38,469 nt of DNA from a marine bacterium B5-7. Lineage in GTDB: Bacteria > Pseudomonadota > Gammaproteobacteria > BQJM01. Under the pieces are notes generated by a model, which had not been told where the DNA came from, did not search any database, and saw nothing but the letters and a program-made list of their open reading frames with translations. This document shows positions 19,451 through 27,364 of the stretch, piece after piece (the stretch's first letter is position 1; each line of letters begins with the position of its first letter). Both the position numbers and the translations under genes were made by a program. The stretch spans positions 1-38,469 of the forward strand of contig BQJM01000015.1 in assembly GCA_021604705.1 (NCBI GenBank). Direction: 5' to 3'.

Positions 19451-20110
19451 TTAGGGAGTCTTGGCGCTAGGCCCTTCAGGTTGTCCGCCGGGGCGCTGAG
19501 ACAAATTGTCTTCCTCCTCCTCATCACTCTCTTCCGCTAAAGCACTCAGAGGGCTCAGATGCATCTCATCAGTGTTAACATCAACATCAGCAGCATTTGG
19601 CTTCGAGCTCGTAGAGTGAGTTTTCGGGCCTTCTTCCGTGGATTTATTATCCGCCGGGCTCTTGGCAGAGGCAGTCTTCGCAGGCTTATTGGATACCCAA
19701 TTTTTCAGCAACCTCCCACAATCCAGCAGTGCGGCAGCGCCTAGCAGAACCAGCGCAGGGGGAAAGGACACAGCTCTTAGAAATGCTGTTAAGGGGTGGA
19801 GAGACGTTTTATCAACTGACTTTTCCTGAAGCAAGGGAGCTAAAGCCATAGCAACAGATAAGGCTAGTAAACCTAGCCCTATGGGCGGCATAGCAGCTAA
19901 GGTGAAGATAGCCCCCAGGCCAGCAGCCATTGCAACAAAAATATATAAGCCCAGAATATTTTTTGCTCGGGAGGTATCTCTACCATGATTACTAGCATGC
20001 CCCACCATGAGGTTATCCACAAAAGAGATAATCTGCTTAAAACTGTTCAGCAGCTTGTCCTTATATGTTAGAGGCGTTGATTTTTTCTTTGAGTCAGTTT
20101 GGGTTATCAT
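19451..20110 (-). CDS. Three-helix membrane protein of unknown function, family member C
   Basis: I do not recognise this protein. The ATG at 20110 has AAGGA 7 bases upstream; a more distal start (20146) overlaps the promoter -10. The 219-residue product has a polar N-terminus, hydrophobic segments near 52-73, 76-95 and 115-130, and then DCGRLLKNWVSNKP, a motif shared with the next two genes. The tail is disordered, S/T/P-rich and acidic, with EESDEEEEDN near the end. A glutamate-rich block near the C-terminus is known from some Dot/Icm substrates, but such blocks also occur by chance. It has a PmrA-like box and a perfect TATAAT. It is the last of three tandem paralogues on this strand. Confidence 0.72.
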   Translation of the reverse strand: MITQTDSKKKSTPLTYKDKLLNSFKQIISFVDNLMVGHASNHGRDTSRAKNILGLYIFVAMAAGLGAIFTLAAMPPIGLGLLALSVAMALAPLLQEKSVDKTSLHPLTAFLRAVSFPPALVLLGAAALLDCGRLLKNWVSNKPAKTASAKSPADNKSTEEGPKTHSTSSKPNAADVDVNTDEMHLSPLSALAEESDEEEEDNLSQRPGGQPEGPSAKTP

Positions 20111-20144
20111 GATTTTTTCCTTAGTATTTCTTGAACGCATAACC

Positions 20145-20177
20145 ATTATAACAGATCATTATTAAGAGAAACTTAAG
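20145..20177 (-). promoter_or_regulatory. PmrA-like box and -10 for member C
   Basis: The minus strand reads CTTAAGTTT-CT-CTTAATAAT (20158-20177), direct repeats with an 11-base period, followed 10 bases after the second CTTAAT by TATAAT (20145-20150). This arrangement, with the box in place of a -35, is typical of activator-dependent PmrA promoters. Confidence 0.68.
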
Positions 20178-20204
20178 TCCAAACCTCCGTTCAACCTAAA
20201 AACC

Positions 20205-20840
20205 TCACTTGAACCTGGCTAAGGGGATTTCCCCACCTGCAACGGTCCTGTCCGAACGACCAGCATCCAGCAGAGAGCCGCCACTGTGGCCCAGTGGGCT
20301 CTTATAAACAGTAGCCTCCTCAGTGTCATCACTTTTAATAAGGTTCATCTGCTTCTCAGACTTGCCGCCAAAAAGAGACTCCATGGAAGAGCCATCAGTC
20401 CCACCTTTAGCAAGAAGTTCAACTGCATCACCATCGGTAACCGGCTTCTTCGCGACCCAATTCTTACAGGTACTCGCAGCATCCATGATCAAAGTAAGCG
20501 CGAAAGGTAATATCAGTAATGGCGACGTGACGCTCCTTAGAAAGTTTGTTGAGGGCTGCTGCGCACGGGTGTAATCAAACATAAGAGGAAACACGTAGCT
20601 TAAGACTAGCATGGAAACAGCCATGGATAAGAAAATCGTCCCAACAAATGGTGCATTTACAGCAAAGAGTGTAATCCCACCCAGTAATAACATCGGGATC
20701 CCTATCATAAGCAGCCCGTTACCCGCAGGTATCTTGCTACTAGCTTCGCTCTCGTCAATCTCACTCCAAAACCACTTGACGGCACTCGCCAACTTTGAAG
20801 TATAGACGAAAGACTCATTGATATTAGTCATTTTTCCCAT
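20205..20840 (-). CDS. Three-helix membrane protein of unknown function, family member D
   Basis: AGGA lies 8 bases before the ATG at 20840. The 211-residue product has a soluble N-terminus, hydrophobic segments near 43-60, 64-87 and 103-119, then MDAASTCKNWVAKKP, matching the post-helix motif of members C and E. A polar tail with GGKSEKQMNLIKSDDTEE follows. Unlike its neighbours it has no clear PmrA-like box; a TATAAT lies upstream in CCTGATATAATTG, so it may have its own constitutive promoter. No enzyme motif or signal peptide is seen. The function is unknown. Confidence 0.7.
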   Translation of the reverse strand: MGKMTNINESFVYTSKLASAVKWFWSEIDESEASSKIPAGNGLLMIGIPMLLLGGITLFAVNAPFVGTIFLSMAVSMLVLSYVFPLMFDYTRAQQPSTNFLRSVTSPLLILPFALTLIMDAASTCKNWVAKKPVTDGDAVELLAKGGTDGSSMESLFGGKSEKQMNLIKSDDTEEATVYKSPLGHSGGSLLDAGRSDRTVAGGEIPLARFK

Positions 20841-20927
20841 TGCTTTTTTCCTAATAATTTTTGCTTACCTGTCAATTATATCAGGTAATTATCGTGGCAG
20901 TGTCTCAACGAAGGTTTCTGTTGTCAA

Positions 20928-21647
20928 TTAAGCGTTGCTAGAAGGGCTTAAGGCCCAACAGCGCCTGTGTTGCTTTAATGCTGCGGCATCTTGATTTTTC
21001 ACTTCCTCATAAGTGGGGGGCGGCTCATCATCATCAGAATCAGATTGAGTGGGCGCAGAAGGTAATACATTATCTCCTGATGCCTGAGGTGAAGCGCTTA
21101 GTGCGTCATTTGCTGCTGCTGGCAATCGAGAATACGTCGGTCCCCCATGCGGTCTCCGGGCAGTATTTGTTAAGTACCTCGTCGTCGCAGTAGGCGCAGT
21201 ATTATTTCTGTTACTACATTTTTTAATCGCCGATACAAGATTTTTCAAACCACGCCCAACATCCATCAGCGCAGCAACAGGCATCGTGACAAGCAATAAA
21301 GCGGCCATCACGAATGTTGTGAGCCCTTGATAACGATTGCCACTAAACGGCTTACCAAACGCAGCAAATAGCCCCATGGTCCCACCTAAAGCGGCTAAGC
21401 CAATACCTAGGGGTGGAATCAGAGCGCTACTCAGAATCATAAACGCACCGGCCCCAAGTGCGACGAGTGCCCCCATAGATAATAGCGTATGAAAGAATTT
21501 GGCCTGACTGGTGTTTCTGTTTTGCGATTTATTAGCGTTGAACTTTTTGTCCACAATAATATCGTCAAAGGCCCTAGCAAACCGACCCAGTCCTTTCCAA
21601 AGCTTAACAACAAAGGATTTTGACGGCTGATGTTGAGTACGTGGCAT
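20928..21647 (-). CDS. Three-helix membrane protein with PPxY motif, family member E
   Basis: I do not recognise this protein. The ATG at 21647 is chosen over 21653 because AGGA lies 8 bases before it. The 239-residue product has a basic N-terminus (KLWKGLGRFARAF), hydrophobic segments near 54-76, 78-97 and 110-128, and MDVGRGLKNLVSAIKK after the third. The long polar tail holds YSRL at 172-175 (YxxPhi type) and an acidic DSDDDE run leading into PPPTYEEV at 209-216. PPxY is the ligand of WW domains in eukaryotic NEDD4-type ubiquitin ligases. Such a motif next to an acidic patch in a tail suggests action in a eukaryotic host. This is inference; the motif is short. A PmrA-like box lies at 21699-21718. 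Confidence 0.72.
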   Translation of the reverse strand: MPRTQHQPSKSFVVKLWKGLGRFARAFDDIIVDKKFNANKSQNRNTSQAKFFHTLLSMGALVALGAGAFMILSSALIPPLGIGLAALGGTMGLFAAFGKPFSGNRYQGLTTFVMAALLLVTMPVAALMDVGRGLKNLVSAIKKCSNRNNTAPTATTRYLTNTARRPHGGPTYSRLPAAANDALSASPQASGDNVLPSAPTQSDSDDDEPPPTYEEVKNQDAAALKQHRRCWALSPSSNA

Positions 21648-21698
21648 AATCATGTTCCTGGGGTCTAGGGATATTCAGTTTTTTTAATTTAGTGGAAG

Positions 21699-21718
21699 AA
21701 TGTTAAGGGATCCTTAAG
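21699..21718 (-). promoter_or_regulatory. PmrA-like box upstream of member E
   Basis: The minus strand reads CTTAAGGAT-CC-CTTAACATT, direct repeats with an 11-base period. TAAATT lies 10 bases after the second CTTAAC, the same spacing as for member C. Confidence 0.65.
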
Positions 21719-21736
21719 AGAACAGCAAAAGACGAA

Positions 21737-22660
21737 CTATGTTTCTTTTTTGCTCACAAAACCCACTGCCGTCGGAATACCAGTCAGCTGCGTGGCAATC
21801 TGCCGGACACGCGACCAGTCGATATTGGCAGGTCGATCGACTGTTGCAGTGACTAAAGCTTTCAGCATGCCACGATAATGATGTTGTTGCTCATAACGAT
21901 CTTCTTGCAGCGGCAAGTGCGATTCTACATACAATTTTCCATTGGCACCCCAGCCGGCTTTGTACGCTTGATTAATCACACGCACTGGCGTATTCACCGG
22001 TGTGGTTTCGTATAAACGTTGAATATCTTTGTTGTACATACGAATACAGCCCGAACTCACGCGGCGACCCACGCCTTCCGGATCATTCGTCCCATGAATC
22101 AAATACGTACGCCAGCCCAAACGCAACGCATATTGGCCTAAAGGGTTATCGGGACCCGGCTTAATGATTCTCGGAATCGTCACCCCTTCCGCTGCACGCG
22201 CTTTGATAATACTCAGCGGCGCATACCACGTTGGATCTTTACGCCTGTCGACAATGCGCGTTACACCCTGCGGCGTTTCCCAACCTTCACGCCCAATACC
22301 AATCGGCTCGGTATCCAGCACACCTTTGTCTGGCAAATAATGATAAAGCCGAAGCTCCGCCAAATTAATCACAATCCCTTCGTGTTTGGTATCAGGGAGT
22401 ACGTAACTCGTAGGGATGGTCAGCTCCGTGCCCACCGCCAATTCACCTTCTTTCGTTGCCAGGGGATTGGCTTCCAGCATTTCAAAATAACCCACGTCAA
22501 AGCGCTCAGCAATTTGTGCCAAGGTTTCATTGGGTTGGGACATAATCTGCTGCACCTTACCCACCACTTGTACATTCGCTGGCGGCATAGGGAAGCGCAG
22601 CGCAAAGGCGCTACTAAACGCGCAGAGAAAAATAAGACTGGAAAGGAGCCGTGTGTTCAT
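21737..22660 (-). CDS. L,D-transpeptidase (YkuD family) with LysM-like domain
   Basis: This periplasmic enzyme forms L,D cross-links in peptidoglycan or attaches lipoprotein to it. The ATG at 22660 gives 307 residues with a signal peptide (MNTRLLSSLIFLCAFSSAFA). The longer opening to 22867 runs across the divergent gene. It has a LysM-like segment at about 35-81 (NETLAQIAERFDVGYFEMLEANP) and a YkuD domain with LIHGTNDP and the catalytic Cys205 in SSGCIRMYNKDI. It resembles the ErfK/YbiS group. There is no Shine-Dalgarno, and the -10 box lies only six bases before the ATG, so the message may be leaderless. Confidence 0.9.
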   Translation of the reverse strand: MNTRLLSSLIFLCAFSSAFALRFPMPPANVQVVGKVQQIMSQPNETLAQIAERFDVGYFEMLEANPLATKEGELAVGTELTIPTSYVLPDTKHEGIVINLAELRLYHYLPDKGVLDTEPIGIGREGWETPQGVTRIVDRRKDPTWYAPLSIIKARAAEGVTIPRIIKPGPDNPLGQYALRLGWRTYLIHGTNDPEGVGRRVSSGCIRMYNKDIQRLYETTPVNTPVRVINQAYKAGWGANGKLYVESHLPLQEDRYEQQHHYRGMLKALVTATVDRPANIDWSRVRQIATQLTGIPTAVGFVSKKET

Positions 22661-22666
22661 TAGGGT

Positions 22667-22695
22667 ATTGTATGAGATTAAGGTGTTATTGTCAC
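22667..22695 (-). promoter_or_regulatory. Promoter of the L,D-transpeptidase gene
   Basis: The minus strand has GTGACA (22690-22695), a 17-base spacer and TACAAT (22667-22672). Transcription would start at or next to the A of the ATG at 22660. Confidence 0.55.
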
Positions 22696-22740
22696 TGAGT
22701 AGGAAAGCTTCATCAGCGCAGAGTCTCTGCCCAAATAATC

Positions 22741-22770
22741 TTGCATTAACCTGCTGAACCAGGTTAAAAT
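22741..22770 (+). promoter_or_regulatory. Promoter with palindromic operator for the small gene at 22797
   Basis: TTGCAT (22741-22746) and TAAAAT (22765-22770) are 18 bases apart. Between and overlapping them lies a perfect inverted repeat, TTAACCTG-CTGAAC-CAGGTTAA (22746-22767). A palindrome placed exactly between -35 and -10 is a classic repressor position; the protein that binds it is unknown. Confidence 0.6.
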
Positions 22771-22796
22771 ATCGCCACTTTAAATAGGAGACTTTT

Positions 22797-23036
22797 ATGA
22801 CAATTAAAAAACCTACATCACCCTCATCTGCTGTGACGCCGTTTGCGACAATCGTGGCTGCCTCCATGTCGCCAATGAATCAGGGTGGACGAGCACGCTC
22901 ATCAAGATCAGAGCTAGACGAAGTAATAAGACGTGCGCAGGCAGCTGAAGCTTCTGGTGCAGAAACACCTGGTATTACTATTTTAGCACCGCCCAGAACG
23001 CTTTATAATAAATCGCTTCCCGCGCCAAAACCCTAA
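22797..23036 (+). CDS. Small protein of unknown function
   Basis: I do not recognise this 79-residue protein. The gene looks real: AGGAG lies 7 bases before the ATG, and it has a recognisable promoter with a palindromic operator. The N-terminal half is S/T/P/A-rich, the middle has a charged helix-like stretch (SELDEVIRRAQAAEASGAE), and the C-terminus is proline-rich (LAPPRTLYNKSLPAPKP). There is no signal peptide, membrane segment or cysteine. Immediately after the stop an R1 repeat array begins. It may be a secreted or regulatory small protein; nothing in the sequence decides. Confidence 0.6.
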   Translation: MTIKKPTSPSSAVTPFATIVAASMSPMNQGGRARSSRSELDEVIRRAQAAEASGAETPGITILAPPRTLYNKSLPAPKP

Positions 23037-23050
23037 CAAGCACACCCACT

Positions 23051-23260
23051 GTCATCCCGCTATGACTACAGCACCTGCAGGAGATTCCGGGTCAAGCCCG
23101 GAATGACGGGCACCATTTGTCATGCTGAACTTGATTCAGCATCTCCATCCGTTTCTAGGAAGTACGCTAGCGTCTGTCGGAGATCCCGGATATTTGCTGC
23201 GCAAATTCCGGGATGACAGTGGTGTAGATGGGGACCCCGGGTCAGCGCCCGGGGTGACAA
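23051..23260. repeat. R1 repeat array upstream of the HMG-CoA lyase gene
   Basis: The gap 23037-23363 holds several diverged R1 halves: GTCATCCCGCTATGACTACA, AGATTCCGGGTCAAGCCCGG, GTCATGCTGAACTTGATTC, GGAGATCCCGGATATTTGC and GGGACCCCGGGTCAGCGCCC. The different stem sequences keep their pairing, so they differ by compensated changes. The rest of the gap holds a promoter at 23305-23332. Confidence 0.88.
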
Positions 23261-23304
23261 TGCTAATCCAGAATAATGGTAGTCGTTTAGAGTACTAAGC
23301 TTAC

Positions 23305-23332
23305 TTGTGTAATCACCCAACTTCGTTACAAT
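23305..23332 (+). promoter_or_regulatory. Promoter of the mvaB-scoA operon
   Basis: TTGTGT (23305-23310), a 16-base spacer and TACAAT (23327-23332) lie between the repeat array and the gene. Transcription would start near 23339, about 25 bases before the ATG at 23364. Confidence 0.6.
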
Positions 23333-23363
23333 ACTTTTCAGATGAAAATGAAGGAATATGAGC

Positions 23364-24263
23364 ATGAAGCTACCAGCGCGGGTTACATTGGTGGAAGTCG
23401 GCCCTCGCGATGGCCTGCAAAACGAACCCTCCCCTATTCCTACTGACATTAAAATCGATTTTATCAAGCGCTTAGCTGGCGCCGGCTTAGCAACGATTGA
23501 AGCCACCAGCTTTGTCTCACCGAAAAAAATTCCACAATTGGCTGATCATACCGAGGTCATCCGCGGCCTTAATTTACCAGCATCCATTCAATTACCGGCG
23601 CTGGTACCCAACGTAAAAGGCTTTAACAATGCCGTAGACGCTGGCGTTAAACATATTGCCGTATTTGCCTCAGTCTCTGAAACGTTTTCTCAGCGCAACA
23701 TACACTGCAGCATCGAAGAAAGTTTCGTACGCTTTACCGAAGTCATCGCACTCGCCAAACAACATCATATCCCCGTTCGTGGCTATCTTTCTTGTGTATT
23801 TGGTTGCCCCTATGAAGGCAAGATCGCAGACGACGTCATCGTCGACGCAGCGAAACGTTTATTGGATTTAGGCTGCACCGAAATTTCCTTAGGCGATACC
23901 ATCGGTGTTGCCACACCGAAACAAGTACGCGAGGTCATCGCTGCCCTACTGACAAAAATCCCCGCTGAAAAACTTGCTGGGCATTTTCATGATACTTACG
24001 GCCAAGCGATTGCTAACATTGTCGCCGCACTAGAACTAGGCTTAAGTACATTCGATAGTTCTGCGGCTGGTTTAGGCGGCTGTCCTTATGCTGCAGGTGC
24101 CAGTGGTAATGTTGCCACAGAAGATGTGGTGTATTTAATGCAAGGTTTAGGGATAGAAACCGGCGTGGATTTAGAGAAATTAATTGCCGCTGGCCACTTT
24201 ATCTGTCAGCATGCTAAAACACCTAACCGTTCTAAAGTTGCTGCTGCCATGGGTAAAAAATAA
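23364..24263 (+). CDS. mvaB: Hydroxymethylglutaryl-CoA lyase
   Basis: This enzyme cleaves HMG-CoA to acetoacetate and acetyl-CoA, the last step of leucine breakdown. AAGGA lies 8 bases before the ATG at 23364; the in-frame ATG at 23358 is too close to it. The 299-residue TIM-barrel protein begins with [12 protein letters not shown] and carries [11 protein letters not shown], the metal-binding [12 protein letters not shown], and the signature [19 protein letters not shown] with the active-site cysteine C240. The stop overlaps the next start by one base (TAATG), so it is coupled to the CoA-transferase gene that uses its product. Confidence 0.96.
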   Translation: MKLPARVTLVEVGPRDGLQNEPSPIPTDIKIDFIKRLAGAGLATIEATSFVSPKKIPQLADHTEVIRGLNLPASIQLPALVPNVKGFNNAVDAGVKHIAVFASVSETFSQRNIHCSIEESFVRFTEVIALAKQHHIPVRGYLSCVFGCPYEGKIADDVIVDAAKRLLDLGCTEISLGDTIGVATPKQVREVIAALLTKIPAEKLAGHFHDTYGQAIANIVAALELGLSTFDSSAAGLGGCPYAAGASGNVATEDVVYLMQGLGIETGVDLEKLIAAGHFICQHAKTPNRSKVAAAMGKK

Positions 24264-24958
24264 TGCGTGGTCTACACAAAGTTGTCAGCACTTATCGTGA
24301 TGCACTCGATGGCATCCAAAGCGGCATGACAGTGATGGTCGGTGGTTTTGGTTTATGTGGCATTCCAGAAGGTTTAATTCAGCGCGTTGCCGATCTTGGC
24401 GTGAACGATCTCACCTGCATATCCAATAATGCTGGCGTCGACGATTTCGGCTTGGGATTATGGTTGCAGCAAGAACAAATCAAACGCATCTATGCATCGT
24501 ATGTCGGTGAGAATGCCTTATTCGAAAAACAATTTTTAGATGGCGACTTAGATGTGATCTTAACCCCACAAGGTACGCTCGCTGAAAAAATTCGTGCGGC
24601 CGGTGCCGGGATCCCCGCCTTTTATACCGCGACGGGCTATGGCACACAGGTCGCAGAAGGTAAAGAAACGCGGATGATTGACGGTAAAGGCTATGTGTTA
24701 GAAGAAGCCTTTAAAGCAGACTTTGCTTTAGTGAAAGCCTGGAAAGCAGACACCTATGGTAACTTGGTCTTTCGAAAAACCGCGCGCAACTTTAATCCTT
24801 TGATGGCCATGGCGGGGAAAATTACGGTAGCAGAAGTCGAAGAAATTGTTGCACCAGGTGAACTCGATCCGGATGCAATTCATACGCCCAGTATTTTTGT
24901 ACAACGTGTTATTCAGGGGTCATTTGAGAAACGCATTGAGCAGCGGACGACGCAGTGA
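24263..24958 (+). CDS. scoA: 3-oxoacid CoA-transferase subunit A
   Basis: With subunit B this moves CoA from succinyl-CoA to acetoacetate and makes acetoacetyl-CoA. The 231-residue product has the family start [46 protein letters not shown] and a C-terminal [25 protein letters not shown]. It is coupled to mvaB, so acetoacetate from HMG-CoA can be activated at once. A block of R1 repeats separates it from subunit B, which is unusual for two parts of one enzyme. Confidence 0.95.
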   Translation: MRGLHKVVSTYRDALDGIQSGMTVMVGGFGLCGIPEGLIQRVADLGVNDLTCISNNAGVDDFGLGLWLQQEQIKRIYASYVGENALFEKQFLDGDLDVILTPQGTLAEKIRAAGAGIPAFYTATGYGTQVAEGKETRMIDGKGYVLEEAFKADFALVKAWKADTYGNLVFRKTARNFNPLMAMAGKITVAEVEEIVAPGELDPDAIHTPSIFVQRVIQGSFEKRIEQRTTQ

Positions 24959-24963
24959 TTATT

Positions 24964-25113
24964 GTCATTCCAGCCTTGAAGGTGTCATCCCGCGCTTGAC
25001 GCGGGATCTCCTGCAGGTGCTGTAGTGATAGATGGAGATCCCGCATCAAGTGCGGGATGACAGTAGGTGCTATAGTGATAGATGGAGATCCCGCATCAAG
25101 TGCGGGATGACAG
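24964..25113. repeat. R1 repeat array between scoA and scoB
   Basis: Two inverted halves (GTCATTCCAGCC and GTCATCCCGCGCTTGACGCG) are followed by two tandem copies of GGTGCTGTAGTGATAGATGG plus AGATCCCGCATCAAGTGCGG, about 56 bases apart. A third copy of the GGTGCTGTAG linker follows without a palindrome. The array lies inside the operon. Confidence 0.92.
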
Positions 25114-25157
25114 CAGGTGCTGTAGCCAGACACTTAGACTAAAACATTAGGTAAAAT

Positions 25158-25814
25158 ATGCCATTAACCCGAGACCAAATCGCGAAACGTATCGCCCAAG
25201 AACTGCAAGACGGTTACACCGTGAACCTGGGTATTGGTATTCCCACATTGGTTGCTAACCACATTCCTGAAAAAATCGATGTGATTTTTCAGTCAGAGAA
25301 TGGTTTGCTGGGTATGGGCCCCTTCCCAACCGAAGATGACATCGATGCGGATTTAGTGAATGCCGGCAAACAAACCGTCACAGCGGTTGATGGGGCTGCG
25401 TTTTTTGATTCAGCGACTAGCTTTGCGATGATTCGTGGTGGGCATGTGGATTTAACAATCCTAGGCGCCTTCGAAGTGGATCAACAAGGCAATATTGCAT
25501 CCTGGATGATCCCAGGCAAACTCGTCAAAGGTATGGGTGGCGCCATGGATTTAGTCGCCGGCGCCAACAACATTATCGTCGCGATGGCGCATGCGAATAA
25601 GAAAGGTGAATCAAAAATTTTGCCGGAATGCACACTCCCACTCACGGGCGTCAATTGCATCACGCAAGTGTGTACGGATTTAGCCTGGATGGAAATCATC
25701 GACGGCGCATTTCATTTAAAAGAACGCGCGCCGGGCGTGAGTGTGGAAGAAATCCAAGAAAAAACGGCGGCACGCTTGGTTGTGCCGGATCATGTGCCAG
25801 AAATGGTGGTTTAA
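25158..25814 (+). CDS. scoB: 3-oxoacid CoA-transferase subunit B
   Basis: This is the catalytic partner of subunit A. The 218-residue product has NLGIGIPTLVANHIP and the active-site glutamate E47 in SENGLLGMGPFP, which forms the CoA thioester, then GAFEVDQQGNIASWMIPGK and AMAHANKKGESKI. It lies 199 bases after scoA, across an R1 array. Its stop codon abuts the stop codon of the convergent gene at 25815 with no bases between, and no terminator is visible. Confidence 0.95.
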   Translation: MPLTRDQIAKRIAQELQDGYTVNLGIGIPTLVANHIPEKIDVIFQSENGLLGMGPFPTEDDIDADLVNAGKQTVTAVDGAAFFDSATSFAMIRGGHVDLTILGAFEVDQQGNIASWMIPGKLVKGMGGAMDLVAGANNIIVAMAHANKKGESKILPECTLPLTGVNCITQVCTDLAWMEIIDGAFHLKERAPGVSVEEIQEKTAARLVVPDHVPEMVV

Positions 25815-26801
25815 CTAACCTGGGCCTCTGCCTGGGCGTGGCGTATTCTGCTCAATATTATCTAATAGCTGCTTACCCGTTGTCCCTGCTCTAACGGCAC
25901 CACCAGAAAGAACAGATATTGCTTTCTTGATCCCATAATATAATTCAGCACATACTTTTTGAAATAGGTTACCCTCTTCTATACTTTGAGACTTTTCTAA
26001 TGTTTCACGATTGTTACTCAAATATTCCGATGCATTGCTCAGCGCATCCACGCCCTTGCCATCCCTAAGTTTACTCAAGGCTTCTGTCACGACTGTATGT
26101 TTTCTATCGGCCAATTTACTGCTGTCACCGGTTATCTTGTCTTGTAAAATTTCTTGGTACTCAGTAAGCAATTTCACACTATTCCAATAGTGATCAGAAT
26201 ATTTTTCGGTATCTCTATACTTAGCATGATCACAAATGTCCTTCTTGGCAACTGCAGTCGTATAATAAGATTCATCCATGGCAAAGGGTCCATCTATGCC
26301 CGCCCCTTGCGCTTGTGGGTAGTAATTTTTTCGAAACCAATCACACATAGAAAACATCACCCCAGCAACAATACTATTTTCAATCAGCTCAGTACCGTCT
26401 TGAGCGTAACCATTTACTAAGTCTGCAGGCGCTAAAACATTATGAAAACTCTCTTGCTCATCAAACAGGTTATACATATCTGCATACAAGGCATCACTAA
26501 AATTTTGTACCTGGTTTGGATTGAAGTGTGTTTCGTACCCTTCAAGCTCGAGATAAGGATAAGTCTTTTCTTCACGAAAATCTGGCATTAACATCCATGC
26601 GTTTGGAAGTAACTGTTGCATCATCTCACGATCTTCTTCGCTAGCACCAGTCTCAAAATTAGAATATAACCTTTGCGCATTACCTCCTCCTTGCTTTCCA
26701 CCAGGCAAAGAATCTTTATATAATTTGTCTGCAGCACTTTTAAACGATTCAATCAAACCGTTAAACCGCTCTATCGCTTCTTCTCTTGTCATTTTGCTCA
26801 T
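25815..26801 (-). CDS. Unknown soluble protein, possible effector
   Basis: I do not recognise this protein. The ATG at 26801 has AGGA 8 bases upstream; the opening to 26840 runs into an R1 repeat. The 328-residue product is acidic and helical, without signal peptide or membrane span. It has a Tyr/Phe/Asn-rich middle (FSDALYADMYNLFDEQESFHN; DWFRKNYYPQAQG), several acidic stretches, and a C-terminal amphipathic region (FQKVCAELYYGIKKAISVLSGG) before a Gly/Pro/Arg tail. The gene has no homologous neighbour and sits between metabolic genes and rnpB. Being host-directed is a guess from lifestyle only. The R1 copy directly before its ribosome-binding site places the promoter in or beyond the repeat. 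Confidence 0.7.
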   Translation of the reverse strand: MSKMTREEAIERFNGLIESFKSAADKLYKDSLPGGKQGGGNAQRLYSNFETGASEEDREMMQQLLPNAWMLMPDFREEKTYPYLELEGYETHFNPNQVQNFSDALYADMYNLFDEQESFHNVLAPADLVNGYAQDGTELIENSIVAGVMFSMCDWFRKNYYPQAQGAGIDGPFAMDESYYTTAVAKKDICDHAKYRDTEKYSDHYWNSVKLLTEYQEILQDKITGDSSKLADRKHTVVTEALSKLRDGKGVDALSNASEYLSNNRETLEKSQSIEEGNLFQKVCAELYYGIKKAISVLSGGAVRAGTTGKQLLDNIEQNTPRPGRGPG

Positions 26802-26820
26802 GTTCGTATTCCTCTGTGAT

Positions 26821-26852
26821 AGACGGAGATCCCGCATCAAGTGCGGGATGAC
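26821..26852. repeat. R1 half-unit upstream of the unknown gene
   Basis: A single copy (GACGGAGATCCCGCATCAAG, then TGCGGGATGACA) lies about 10 bases before the Shine-Dalgarno of the gene ending at 25815, between it and the rnpB 3' end. Confidence 0.9.
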
Positions 26853-26922
26853 ATTAGTCTCTTAAAGATAGGGGATAAAACAAACAGGCACAAAGAAAAG
26901 CACAAAAAACAATCAAAAGAAG

Positions 26923-27277
<355 letters not shown>

Positions 27278-27283
27278 ACGGGC

Positions 27284-27312
27284 ATTTTATGAGCAAAACG
27301 TGTCGAGCGCAA
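27284..27312 (-). promoter_or_regulatory. Promoter of rnpB
   Basis: The minus strand has TTGCGC (27307-27312), a 17-base spacer and TAAAAT (27284-27289), placing the start at the first base of the RNA (27277). A small inverted repeat TTACCT/AGGTAA lies further upstream at 27324-27344, between rnpB and the divergent lpoA. Confidence 0.7.
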
Positions 27313-27364
27313 GTCCTACAGAATTACCTAAAATTTTCAGGTAAACTACATCGATTATTCGTTC

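Noticed and set aside
22746-22767. LexA box
   Set aside because: The palindrome TTAACCTG-N6-CAGGTTAA does not fit the known proteobacterial CTG-N10-CAG spacing.
24964-25113. Possible CRISPR array or reading frame on the minus strand (24909-25133)
   Set aside because: R1 repeats with a duplicated linker; the frame gives only HPALDAGSP-type repeat peptide.
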